Assembly (NCBI GenBank): GCA_947628675.1
Contig: CANRAR010000006.1
Location: 1-64,000, forward strand
Reading direction: 5' to 3'
Length of the DNA stretch: 64,000 nt
Source: an uncultured Clostridia bacterium
GTDB taxonomy: Bacteria > Bacillota > Clostridia > Christensenellales > Borkfalkiaceae
Part shown: positions 31,745 to 40,790 of the stretch, in pieces
Position numbering within the stretch: the stretch's first letter is position 1
Layout of the letters: each line of letters begins with the position of its first letter
Position numbers and translations under genes: made by a program
Notes under the pieces: model-generated
What the model was told of the DNA's origin: nothing
Seen by the model: only the letters and a program-made list of their open reading frames with translations
The model's database searches: none

Positions 31745-33199
31745 TTACAATTTATATACGCGCGAAAGGTAACGGCGGCACTTGGGCATCTTGCCCTCGC
31801 CGAAGAGCGTTTCGAGGTACTTCGCCGTGTCTTCGAGATCCCCCTTCATGAGCGAGAGGTCCTTATAGGCGAGTTTGCGCAGCACCTTTTTGCAGAGAAT
31901 GTCGTCGAGCGCTTCGAGTTCATCCCCCCCGCAACTCACATACACGGAGATGTAACTCCGTATCTGCCGCATGATGCGGTTCCCGAAGGTGATTTGGAAG
32001 GTCTCCGTCAGATGCTCGTCGAGCGCCTTGAGCCTGCGCTCGTTGCGGCGCGTAATTTCGTATCCCCTCTGCGCGGTCTCCGCGAGCATCATAAAGTCGC
32101 GGTAGGAAACGGGCACCGTCGGCTCGGCTTCCTCCCCCGCAAAGGGCGTCGTGCGGCTGTCGAGATCGACGACCATCGCACGGTCGTACACCTTATCCGA
32201 GATGGAGAAGGTCGAATCGTCGTTGTTGGCAGTCCCGATGAACCACATATTCTCGGGCAGTTTTATCCGCCCGTCCTTGAGCCCCTCGGGGTCGTCGTCC
32301 CACTTATCCGTGACTACTTCGAGGTACCTGAGTTCGGGGTTGGGGATCTCGAGGAGGGACAAAAACTCCGCAAAGTAGTACTCCACGCGGGCGATGTTCA
32401 TCTCGTCGAGCACGGTGATGTAGATGCTCTCCGAACTGTTCGCCTCATACATTTTACGCAGGAGAATGGTCTCGTTGTACTTGCGGGTGAACTCGTTGTA
32501 GTAGCCGAGAAGGTCGCTCCGCTCCTTCCACATGGGCTGAACGGGGATGATGGTCGATGGATTGCCGATGAACTCCCCGAACGCATAGGTGAGCGAAGTT
32601 TTACCCGTGCCCGAGATACCCTGCAAAATGAGGATATGCGAAACGGTGAGGCTGGCTATAAATTCGCGGATCTGCGCCTCGGTGTAGTAGAGGTGCAGGT
32701 TGGTGGCGGCGAAGCGGCGGAATTTCTCGCACAGTTCGGCGAGCGACTGCACCGCGCCCGCCCGCACGGCTGCGCCGACGGGCTTCTCGTTGAGCGCGCT
32801 GAACCGGTGGGAATGCATCGCCTTCTCCTGTTCCTTCTCGTACTCGCGCTTCTCGGTATCCACGGCGATGCGCACCGTGTCCTCCCACGTCAGGCGGTAG
32901 TAGCGGAATTTCCGCCGCCGTACGCCGTTGATGACGAGGAAGATGATGAGGAGGAGCGGGATGGCGAGGATCCAGAAGATGACGATGGTGCGCACGAGTT
33001 CGTTGCTCAGGAACACCGTCTCTATGGTGGAGAAGACGGGCTGCAACATTTCGTCGCGCCACAGCATGACGAGCAAGGCGATAAAACTCCCCCCGATGAA
33101 TAAGATCGAGACGAGCAAGATGACGGAGAGGGCAAAGCGCCGCTTACTTCTTCGTCTTATCTTTTTCCGTGCCTGTTCCGGCGGTAGGTACTTGGCCAT
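31745..33199 (-). CDS. McrB-like AAA+ ATPase with N-terminal transmembrane helices
   Basis: Two N-terminal hydrophobic segments; Walker A GISGTGKTS, Walker B ITVLDEMN, sensor IGTANNDDSTFSISDKVYDRAM. Confidence 0.85.
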   Translation of the reverse strand: MAKYLPPEQARKKIRRRSKRRFALSVILLVSILFIGGSFIALLVMLWRDEMLQPVFSTIETVFLSNELVRTIVIFWILAIPLLLIIFLVINGVRRRKFRYYRLTWEDTVRIAVDTEKREYEKEQEKAMHSHRFSALNEKPVGAAVRAGAVQSLAELCEKFRRFAATNLHLYYTEAQIREFIASLTVSHILILQGISGTGKTSLTYAFGEFIGNPSTIIPVQPMWKERSDLLGYYNEFTRKYNETILLRKMYEANSSESIYITVLDEMNIARVEYYFAEFLSLLEIPNPELRYLEVVTDKWDDDPEGLKDGRIKLPENMWFIGTANNDDSTFSISDKVYDRAMVVDLDSRTTPFAGEEAEPTVPVSYRDFMMLAETAQRGYEITRRNERRLKALDEHLTETFQITFGNRIMRQIRSYISVYVSCGGDELEALDDILCKKVLRKLAYKDLSLMKGDLEDTAKYLETLFGEGKMPKCRRYLSRVYKL

Positions 33200-35405
33200 T
33201 ACGTTCTGTCTGCTCCTTCACGCCCGATGCCTTTGCAGTCGGTGCCTTCGGCTTGGTCTGGGTTGCCTGTTTTACGCCCTGCGCACTCGGTTTTGCGGGT
33301 GCGGCGGGCTTGGAAGCGGCGGGTGCCGCGGGTGTCTTGGGTGCGGCGGGTTTGGCCGCCTGTTCGGTGGGCTTTGCGGCGGGCTTGGCAGCCTGCTCGT
33401 TCGGTTTCGCCGCGGGCGCATTCGGTGCCGCGGGTTTCGCCGCCTGTTCGTTGGGTTTTGCGGCGGGCTTGGAAGCCTGCTCATTCGGTTTCGCCGCGGG
33501 CGCATTCGGTGCCGCAGGCTTCGCCGCCTGTTCATTGGGCTTTGCGGCGGGCTTGGAAGCCTGCTCGTTCGCTTTCGCCGCGGTCGCATTCGGTGCCGCG
33601 GGTTTGGGTTTGGGCGCGGGTTCGGGGCGCGGTCTGCGCGCCTGCACCTCTGCGCTCAACTTGCGGTATTCGTCGGATTTCTGCCCCTTCTTGCCGCGCA
33701 CCACGGCGCGGATGCTGTCGGAGAACTCCTTTTTGAGAATTTTCTTCACGTCCGTCCACTGTTTGCGGACGAGCCTCCCCAGCGTCTCGAACTCGTGTTC
33801 GAGGGCGTTGAAGCCCGCTTCCGTCGTAAAGTCGTCGGCGGCGGTGAGCAGCCCGTGCTCGCTGCGGACGGCGGTGAGCCGCGCCATGTACACGTCGCGC
33901 TCGTGCTTGACGCTCTCGAGCGTCTCCTCGGCGTCCTTGCGCTTGGCCTCGCCCTCCTCCATCTTGAGGCGGTTCTCGTTGAGGGTCTCCTCGCACGATT
34001 GCTTCATGCGGGCGATCTCCTCCTTGGCTCTCTCGTCGGCGGCGGCGAGGTCGGCAATGCGCTTCTCCTCGGCGTCGGCGAGCGCCTTCTCGTGCTCGCG
34101 TTTGAGGGCGGCCTCGGCCTCCTGCCGTTCGCGCACCATCTCCTCGATCTTGCGGCGGTGCTCCTCCTCGATGCGGGAGAGCGTATCCTTGAGTTTGGAA
34201 TTCTCGTCGTTGAGCCCGTCGATCTCCGTTTGCAGGGCGCGCGCCTCCATCTCCATGCGGTCGATGGTGCCGTTCAAGTTCTCGATCTCGACGCGAGCCT
34301 GTTGCAGCAGGATGCTGTCCTGTTCGAGGGCGGCGTTGCGCTCTTCGAGCAGGAGCATATACTCCTCCATGCCCTTGCCCGTCTCTTCGATGCGCTTTTT
34401 GAGTTGGCGGATGGCCTCCACGAGGGCGCGTTGTTTGGCCTCTGCGCGGCGGGCTTCCTCCTTGTCGAACTCCTCTTGCAGGCGGTTCTCCACGCCCAGC
34501 CCGTGTTCGTACACGAGGAAGGAGGCGAGGAGCGCGGGCACGGCGAGTTCCTTTGCTGTCTCCAAGGGGACGGGGTCGAGGCTCTTTTCCTCGCGCTGGA
34601 TGGTATAGCCGTCCCTGTCGTAGGCGAGCAGGAACTCATAGAGCGTCACGGCCTCCTTGAAGTTCTTATCCATGCGGAGGACGTTGGTCTTGGTGATCTT
34701 GGATTTGATCTTATCGACGCGGGAGACCTCCACCATGAGCGGCGTCCGAAGGAAGAACGCCACGCTCTGCTGGATCTTCTCGATGCGGTCGAGGTAACTT
34801 GCGCAGGCGGGGTCGGCGTCGGCGGCGAACACGTCGTCCTGCTCGTCGGTGAACGTGAGTTCGTACGAGAGCCGCCGCGTCCCCGTCACCACCTTCTTGT
34901 GGGAAGCGAGTTCGCCGCGGTAGAGTTTATACGCGCGCATGATGGCTTCGTACCTGACGGATACGAAATCGCGGACGCGGCAGAGGAGCAGATACAAGAA
35001 CCTGTTCTCGTACACCGTGTAGTCGTTGAGGCGCTCCACCGTGTACAGTTTATCGGGGATGATGTCGCCCTTCTGCTCGGGCTGGCGGGAGATAAAGTCG
35101 CTGTGGCGGGAGAGGTGCTGCACCGATTCGCGGGAGATGTGCTTGACCTTTTCGATGGGCTGCACCTCGCCGTTGGAGCGGATGAACTGCCGATCCTCTT
35201 CGATGGCTCTGCCGATGAACACGATCCCGCGCTCGATGGCGGCGACCCAGTCCTCCTCGACCTTACACACATTGTGCACGACCGTGATCTTATCGGGCTC
35301 CCTCGCGTTGGCGAAATTGCCCTCCATGGCGGTCACACCGCGGTTTTCATCTATTTCGCTTGTAAGATCGCGGAATGCGCGATATAGGAGGTCGGTCTGA
35401 TCCAT
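33144..35405 (-). CDS. DUF2357/McrC-N-like domain + long coiled coil + Ala/Pro/Lys tandem repeats
   Basis: EEDWVAAIERGIVFIGRAI..HISRESVQHLSRHSDFI..DKLYTVERLNDYTVYENRFLYLLLCRVRDF resembles DUF2357; heptad-rich 290-520; repeats AAKPNEQASKPAAKPNEQAAKPAAPNAP. Confidence 0.75.
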   Translation of the reverse strand: MDQTDLLYRAFRDLTSEIDENRGVTAMEGNFANAREPDKITVVHNVCKVEEDWVAAIERGIVFIGRAIEEDRQFIRSNGEVQPIEKVKHISRESVQHLSRHSDFISRQPEQKGDIIPDKLYTVERLNDYTVYENRFLYLLLCRVRDFVSVRYEAIMRAYKLYRGELASHKKVVTGTRRLSYELTFTDEQDDVFAADADPACASYLDRIEKIQQSVAFFLRTPLMVEVSRVDKIKSKITKTNVLRMDKNFKEAVTLYEFLLAYDRDGYTIQREEKSLDPVPLETAKELAVPALLASFLVYEHGLGVENRLQEEFDKEEARRAEAKQRALVEAIRQLKKRIEETGKGMEEYMLLLEERNAALEQDSILLQQARVEIENLNGTIDRMEMEARALQTEIDGLNDENSKLKDTLSRIEEEHRRKIEEMVRERQEAEAALKREHEKALADAEEKRIADLAAADERAKEEIARMKQSCEETLNENRLKMEEGEAKRKDAEETLESVKHERDVYMARLTAVRSEHGLLTAADDFTTEAGFNALEHEFETLGRLVRKQWTDVKKILKKEFSDSIRAVVRGKKGQKSDEYRKLSAEVQARRPRPEPAPKPKPAAPNATAAKANEQASKPAAKPNEQAAKPAAPNAPAAKPNEQASKPAAKPNEQAAKPAAPNAPAAKPNEQAAKPAAKPTEQAAKPAAPKTPAAPAASKPAAPAKPSAQGVKQATQTKPKAPTAKASGVKEQTERNGQVPTAGTGTEKDKTKK
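33289..33600 (-). repeat. In-gene tandem repeat encoding (A/P)AAKPNEQA(S/A)KPAAP units
   Basis: Alternating ~42/84-bp units visible in DNA and protein. Confidence 0.85.
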
Positions 35406-35414
35406 GCGGCCTCC

Positions 35415-36716
35415 TTACGAATTCCGCGCGATGCGGCGCACCGTCTTTAAGCACCGTCTCATGCGTTCCTGTCCGAAGAGTTCGTTGAACATCTCGCACA
35501 GCGCGTCGAGTTCGGAGACGCGGTAGGTGAGGTTCTGCGTCTCCAACTTGCGGAGCACCTTCTTGGCGAGCATATCGTCGAGCGCATCCAGTTCCTCGCC
35601 GCCGCAGGCGACGTACACGGGCAGGTACACCGAGATCTGCTTCATGATACGGTTACCGAAGGAGATGCGGTAATTTTCGGTGAGGAAGGCGTCGATCTTG
35701 TGCAGTTTATCCAGCGTTTCCTCCGCGATCTGATAGCCGTTCACGGCGTCCTGCGCGAGCCGCATGAACGTATCCGCGGCGACGGGCACCGACCGCTTCA
35801 CGGGCGTCGTGAAGGGTTCCGACTTGGCGTCGATGTTGAGGATCATCGCACGGTCATACACCTTATCCGAGATGGCGAACGTCGAGTCGTCGTTGTTGGC
35901 GGTGCCGATAAACCACATATTCTCGGGCAGGCGCACCCTGCCGTTCTCGAGTTCCACGGGGTCGTCGTCCCAGCGGTCGGATACGACTTCGAGTTTTCTC
36001 GCCTCCGCCTTGGGAATTTCGAGGAGGGACAAAAACTCCGCGAAGTAATATTCCACACGGGCGATGTTCATCTCGTCGAGGATGGTCACGTAGATGTCCC
36101 TGCGCCCGTTGGCCTCGTAAATTTTTTGCAGGAGCAGCGTCTCGTTGAACCGCTTGGTGAACTCGTTGTAATAGCCTAAAAGGTCGCTCCTCTCCTTCCA
36201 CATGGGCTGGACGGGAATGACGGTCGAGGGATTGCCGAGGAATTCCCCGAAGGCATAGGCGAGCGACGTTTTACCGGTACCGGACATACCTTGCAGGATG
36301 ATGATGTGCGAGACGGCGAGCCCCGCGATGAATTCGCGGATGGTATCTATATCGTAATATAGTTTGAGCGTCCCCGCGGCGTAGTTGCGGAAGGCGTTGC
36401 ACAGCCCCTTCAAGGTGATGTTCTCCGCATACGGCTTGGGCGGGCGCTTGGAGGCGCGGTCGGCGGCGCGTTCGGCGTCGATGCGCTTCAACATATCGAA
36501 GCGGGAGGTCTTCTTCTCCCCCTTCTCCACGGCCTCCTCCGTCTTTTCCACGCTCTTTTCCACCCTCCTCGAGAGCGAGGAGAAGCGGTGCTCGTTCACC
36601 ATGACGGAGATGACGATGATGAGCATGAGCAGCACGACGGCGGCAATGTATATGACGATAAAGATCGGCTTTGTGAGGAGATCCCAGATTGCTTGGATGT
36701 CTATGAGTAAATTCAT
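35415..36716 (-). CDS. McrB-like AAA+ ATPase with N-terminal transmembrane helix (paralogue of 31745-33199)
   Basis: FIVIYIAAVVLLMLIIVISVMV TM; Walker A GMSGTGKTS; VTILDEMNIARVEYYFAEFLSLLE; FIGTANNDDSTFAISDKVYDRAM. Confidence 0.85.
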   Translation of the reverse strand: MNLLIDIQAIWDLLTKPIFIVIYIAAVVLLMLIIVISVMVNEHRFSSLSRRVEKSVEKTEEAVEKGEKKTSRFDMLKRIDAERAADRASKRPPKPYAENITLKGLCNAFRNYAAGTLKLYYDIDTIREFIAGLAVSHIIILQGMSGTGKTSLAYAFGEFLGNPSTVIPVQPMWKERSDLLGYYNEFTKRFNETLLLQKIYEANGRRDIYVTILDEMNIARVEYYFAEFLSLLEIPKAEARKLEVVSDRWDDDPVELENGRVRLPENMWFIGTANNDDSTFAISDKVYDRAMILNIDAKSEPFTTPVKRSVPVAADTFMRLAQDAVNGYQIAEETLDKLHKIDAFLTENYRISFGNRIMKQISVYLPVYVACGGEELDALDDMLAKKVLRKLETQNLTYRVSELDALCEMFNELFGQERMRRCLKTVRRIARNS

Positions 36717-39700
36717 CGCTTTATCGTCCCATCGCCCCGTGCGTCCAAGAACTCCTTGCAGAGTTCGGTATTCTTGCCGAAGATCTCGGCGAGCGTGTCT
36801 GTGAGCTTTTCGCCGCACAGATCGTTGTTCCAGACTTCAAACATCCACGGAAGCAGTTCACACGCGAGCGCGCCGTCTATGGCGTGTTCGTCGCTCTCGC
36901 CGCAGGCGGAGAGCACGGCGGCGTGAAGTTCCGTCTTGACCCACACGAGGTTGCCCACGTGCGCCGAGCGGCACCGTTCGTCGAGTTGATCGACGGTCTT
37001 CCACGCGTCCTCGCCGAGGGGATAGTCGTCGCGTACGGCGCGCTTCATCGCGGCGAAGCGGTCGAAGCCCACCGATTGCACCACGCTCTTGGGGTCGGCG
37101 GGCGGGCACTCGTTGCAGCGCGGCAGGAGCACGGCTGCGGCCTCTAAAATAGCGGGCGGAATTTTTCCGAGGTCTCCCGCCCCCACTTCCACGACGACGC
37201 GGAGGTTGGGCGGAATGATGCGCTCTTCCCCGCCGGGGAGGGGCACGGCCGCCCGCTTGCGGGAGAGCGTCTCCGCAAACGTGCCCAGCGTCTGCCCGAG
37301 GCGGGTCGCCTCCGCATGGCGCAGAATGGCGATATGCAGGAAGGCATTGTCCTGCGCCGCGTCGTCGAGCGCGGCGGTGAGTTGGGTCTGCTTGAACACG
37401 CGTTCGGTCTGCTTCCATTGGGTGAACAGATCGTCGTTCTGCGCGTACTGCTCGGCGTTGTCGATGTAGGGCTTCTTGCCGAAGTATTCGGCGACGGCTC
37501 CCAAAAGCGCCGCCCCCATGCCCTCGGGCACGATGAGAAGTTGCGTCGCGGTGAGCGCCGCAAACGCGCTCTTCATCGTCTTCTCGTCGGCGTCGAACCC
37601 GCGCTCCTTCACGTAGAGCGAGCCGTCCCGCAACAGTTCCGCGAAGGTGAGGTCCTTATCGAAGAACTGCATGGGCTCTTCGGGTGCCGCCTCCTCGATG
37701 GGCTCCTTCTCCTGTTTCTCGGCGGCGACGCGGAACGCGTCCTCGAACTCCGCCTCGGGGAGCATGGTCTCTTCGCGCTCCTGCGCGAAGTAATATTTCT
37801 GCCAGCGGTTGCCGCCCGCCTTGGCCTTCACGAGCACGTGCTCGGTGATGGCTGCGGTCGCCGCCATGATGGGCGCGCCGACGGCGAGGCAGGAGACGAT
37901 GGTCATCACGAGCCGCTCGTCCTCCACGTCCTTCTCCGTCATGAGGAGGATGCCGAGGATGAGGCAGGCAACGAGCAGCGGCAGGCACACGATGAGCGCC
38001 CCCGTCCTCACGTGCGCGAGGCGGCGGCGGTTGAAACTGCCGAGGAGCGGGATGAGCGCGAGCATCAGAACGGCAATGCCGTAGATGCCCCACTTCACGG
38101 CGTCCTCGTCGAAGGTGAAGAAGAGCGAATAGTCCAGCGCGTAGGTGAACACGAACACGGTGAGGAGCAGGAAGAAGAGCACGGCGGCGATGGGGAACAC
38201 GAAGAGCGCGGCGCGCCGCACATGGCGGAGCGGGGCTGGCACGTTGTCCTTCTCCTTCGTCCCCACGCGGTTCTCGAGGTTCTGGCTCTCGTCGCGGACA
38301 TACGTATCGGGGAAATAGTCCGCAGGCTCCACGCCCGAGGGCTCGCGCGTGACGCCCTCCAGCGTCCGCTTGCCCTGCAACTTCACGGTGCTCGCATTGG
38401 AGCATACGTAGATGCGGTACGTGCCCGCCTCCACGTCGTCGCTCATCGTGAGCAGGTCGTACGTCGCAAAGTCGTCCGTCGTAAGCGTCACGGTCGCCCG
38501 CTTGCTCTCGCCCGGTTTGAGGGCGAACTTATACACGGCTTTCAGGCGCTTGGCGGGGGCGAACACGGCGTCCGTCGGGGTGCCCACGTAAATTTGCGCC
38601 ACTTCATACCCGGGGCGGCTGCCCGTGTTCTTCACGGTGAAGGAGACCTTATTGCCCTGGATGGAGAGCCCCGAGTAGCTGAATTTGGTATAGGAGAGGC
38701 CGAAGCCGAAGGGATAGCGCACTTCCTCGTGCGCGGTATCGTAGCGGAGATACCCCACAAAGCCGCCCACGCGCACTCTGCCCTCGTCGCGGGCGCCCAA
38801 AAGCGCCCTGAAATACGCGTCCCCGCCGTCGTACGCCGTCCGCGTGAGCCGTCCCGCGGGGTCGGTATCGCCCGCGAGCACCCGCGCCAGCGCCTCCGCC
38901 GCGTAGGGGTTATCGGCGGGTGCAAGCAGGAGCGCGTCGAGCACCCCGTCGAAGGAGAGGTCGGCGGGCATATCGCCGCACACGATGCCCACGAGTTTCT
39001 TGCCCGTCTTTTTGAGGGCGCGCAGCAGCGCGATGCGGTTGGCGGGCATGGAGAGGTGCCGCCCCGTCATATCCGGCCAGAGGAACACAAGCACGACGTC
39101 CGCCGCGCCCGCCGTGCGCACCGCCTCGGGGATGAGCGGATCGCTCCGCTCCGTCCCGCGGTCATATCCGCGCGCGCGTCCCTTCACCTTGAACTTGCCC
39201 TCGAGCGCCGTGAGGTCGTTATACGCCTCCCCCACGACGGCGACATTCGTCCCCTTCTCGAGGGGAAGGATGCGGTTGTTTTTGAGGAGCACGATGCTCG
39301 CCGCGGCGAGCGCCTTGCGCGCCGTATCCCCCGCCGCGATCTCCGCGGGCACGAGGGAGGAAAGGCGCAGGGCGAAGTCGGCGACTTCGTCGGCAGCCTC
39401 GTTGAGTTTGGCTTCGTCGAGGGCGCTCCCGTCGCGGATGGCGTCCTCGAGGTCATGCTGGGAGATGCTCCCCTCGTCGCGGTATTTTTTGAGTTGCACG
39501 TACCGCCGCGCCGCCCGTTCGAGGGGAAGCGCCGCGCCGCCGAGCGAGACCTTTCCGCGCAGGAGGGAGAGCGACGCCGAGTTGGCGGCAACGCCGTCGC
39601 CGATGGCAAACGTATCGCCGAGGTACCCGCCCAACACGTCGGAAAAGAGGGTGCGGTTGGTATCGGGATAGCCGCTCCCGATGCGGTTGGGCGTGAGCAT

Positions 39701-40204
39701 CACCGCATCGCACGGAGAAATCTGCGCCGCCTTCAGGAAGGGCTTCACGAAGAGGTCGTGCACCGCCACCGTATCCTCGCGGCGGTCGAGATAGGCAACG
39801 TCCTTTTCGTCGAGCGAGAGGCGCGAAAGCCCCACCGCCATGCCCGCTTCGTGCACGGCGCCCGCAATGGCGCCGCCGATGAGCCCGTTGAGTCCCGCGT
39901 CCTCCGAGAGGCCGGGCACGTAGGGGTTCGCCGCCGTCTTCAAATCGGGCGAAACGAAGAGCCGTGCCCCCGAAGCCGCCGCCTCGCCCGCAAGTTCCTT
40001 GGTCATGCGGCCGATGAGCGCGGGGTCGAAGGAGCGCGCCGCCGATGCGTAGGAAACGCCCTTCTCCCTTGCGAGGTCGTCCAAGAAGACGCGCCCCACG
40101 GCGGGAACGCCCGCCTGTTTGAGGCCGTCGTCCGCGAGCCCCGAGGTCACGAGCGCCACTTTGCGGAGCGGATCGAGTTTTCCGAGAATGTCGTTATGCT
40201 TCAT
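36713..40204 (-). CDS. GH3-like domain (plus Fn3-like) fused to four TM helices and a degenerate McrB-like AAA+ domain
   Basis: GH3 signatures (AAASIVLLKNNRILPLEKG; EEVRYPFGFGLSYTKFSYSGL); four hydrophobic segments ~res 680-830; C terminus aligns with neighbouring AAA+ proteins but lacks Walker A/B residues. Confidence 0.8.
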   Translation of the reverse strand: MKHNDILGKLDPLRKVALVTSGLADDGLKQAGVPAVGRVFLDDLAREKGVSYASAARSFDPALIGRMTKELAGEAAASGARLFVSPDLKTAANPYVPGLSEDAGLNGLIGGAIAGAVHEAGMAVGLSRLSLDEKDVAYLDRREDTVAVHDLFVKPFLKAAQISPCDAVMLTPNRIGSGYPDTNRTLFSDVLGGYLGDTFAIGDGVAANSASLSLLRGKVSLGGAALPLERAARRYVQLKKYRDEGSISQHDLEDAIRDGSALDEAKLNEAADEVADFALRLSSLVPAEIAAGDTARKALAAASIVLLKNNRILPLEKGTNVAVVGEAYNDLTALEGKFKVKGRARGYDRGTERSDPLIPEAVRTAGAADVVLVFLWPDMTGRHLSMPANRIALLRALKKTGKKLVGIVCGDMPADLSFDGVLDALLLAPADNPYAAEALARVLAGDTDPAGRLTRTAYDGGDAYFRALLGARDEGRVRVGGFVGYLRYDTAHEEVRYPFGFGLSYTKFSYSGLSIQGNKVSFTVKNTGSRPGYEVAQIYVGTPTDAVFAPAKRLKAVYKFALKPGESKRATVTLTTDDFATYDLLTMSDDVEAGTYRIYVCSNASTVKLQGKRTLEGVTREPSGVEPADYFPDTYVRDESQNLENRVGTKEKDNVPAPLRHVRRAALFVFPIAAVLFFLLLTVFVFTYALDYSLFFTFDEDAVKWGIYGIAVLMLALIPLLGSFNRRRLAHVRTGALIVCLPLLVACLILGILLMTEKDVEDERLVMTIVSCLAVGAPIMAATAAITEHVLVKAKAGGNRWQKYYFAQEREETMLPEAEFEDAFRVAAEKQEKEPIEEAAPEEPMQFFDKDLTFAELLRDGSLYVKERGFDADEKTMKSAFAALTATQLLIVPEGMGAALLGAVAEYFGKKPYIDNAEQYAQNDDLFTQWKQTERVFKQTQLTAALDDAAQDNAFLHIAILRHAEATRLGQTLGTFAETLSRKRAAVPLPGGEERIIPPNLRVVVEVGAGDLGKIPPAILEAAAVLLPRCNECPPADPKSVVQSVGFDRFAAMKRAVRDDYPLGEDAWKTVDQLDERCRSAHVGNLVWVKTELHAAVLSACGESDEHAIDGALACELLPWMFEVWNNDLCGEKLTDTLAEIFGKNTELCKEFLDARGDGTIKR

Positions 40205-40790
40205 AGTCCTGCCAGTCGCTCCTCACGATCTGCGCCTCCGCCGAGGGGGAGACGCGCTCTATGGTATCGAAAAATCCAAACCGCCATGCGAGCGCGGCGC
40301 CCAGCGCCACGAGCCCGAACACGGCGACACACGCAATTACCACGAACCACTTGCGCCGCTTGGAGACGGTGTACGTCTCGCGGGGAACAAAGGTATATTT
40401 CTGTTCGGTGGCCATGGGCGTAAAGCCGTAGTGCAGTTCCACGCCGTTCTCGCCGAACGCATACTCGTACTCGTCGGAGAAGACGGACTTCACCTCGATC
40501 TCCACCGAGGCGCACTCGAAGTCCACGCCCACGTCGTTTACGGCGAACTCCTTGCCGCTCTCGGCATAGAGGCCGGTGCGCTCCACGAGGCGGTCGGAGA
40601 TGAGGCTGCCGTTCGCGTCCTTTTCCGCGATGCGGAAGCGGATGCCCGTCACGCAGATCTCGCTCGCGTTGAAGAAGCGGAGCGCCGCGCGCCGTTCGCC
40701 GACGCCGAGGATCACATAGCGCGAGGGATACACGGGGAAGCCGCCCTCGAAGGGCAGTCTCACCGCAACCGTTTGCTTCTGTACGTTCAC
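40194..40790 (-). CDS. Beta-rich soluble domain with C-terminal TM helix; GTG start
   Basis: SD AAAGGAGGCGAATC-GTG; overlaps the stop of the upstream gene (GTGA); TM WFVVIACVAVFGLVALGAALAW. Confidence 0.75.
   Translation of the reverse strand: MNVQKQTVAVRLPFEGGFPVYPSRYVILGVGERRAALRFFNASEICVTGIRFRIAEKDANGSLISDRLVERTGLYAESGKEFAVNDVGVDFECASVEIEVKSVFSDEYEYAFGENGVELHYGFTPMATEQKYTFVPRETYTVSKRRKWFVVIACVAVFGLVALGAALAWRFGFFDTIERVSPSAEAQIVRSDWQDYEA

Noticed and set aside
31745-36716. A classical McrBC Type IV restriction system
   Set aside because: AAA+ proteins carry TM helices rather than DNA-recognition domains, no PD-(D/E)xK nuclease is visible, and the neighbours are surface/GH3 proteins.
37316-40423. 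1035-aa plus-strand ORF antisense to the GH3/pseudo-AAA gene (and similar: 11507-13033 +, 17378-19255 +, 47559-49100 +, 54634-57720 -)
   Set aside because: All are shadow ORFs opposite well-supported genes with low-complexity H/R/E/G/V-rich translations.
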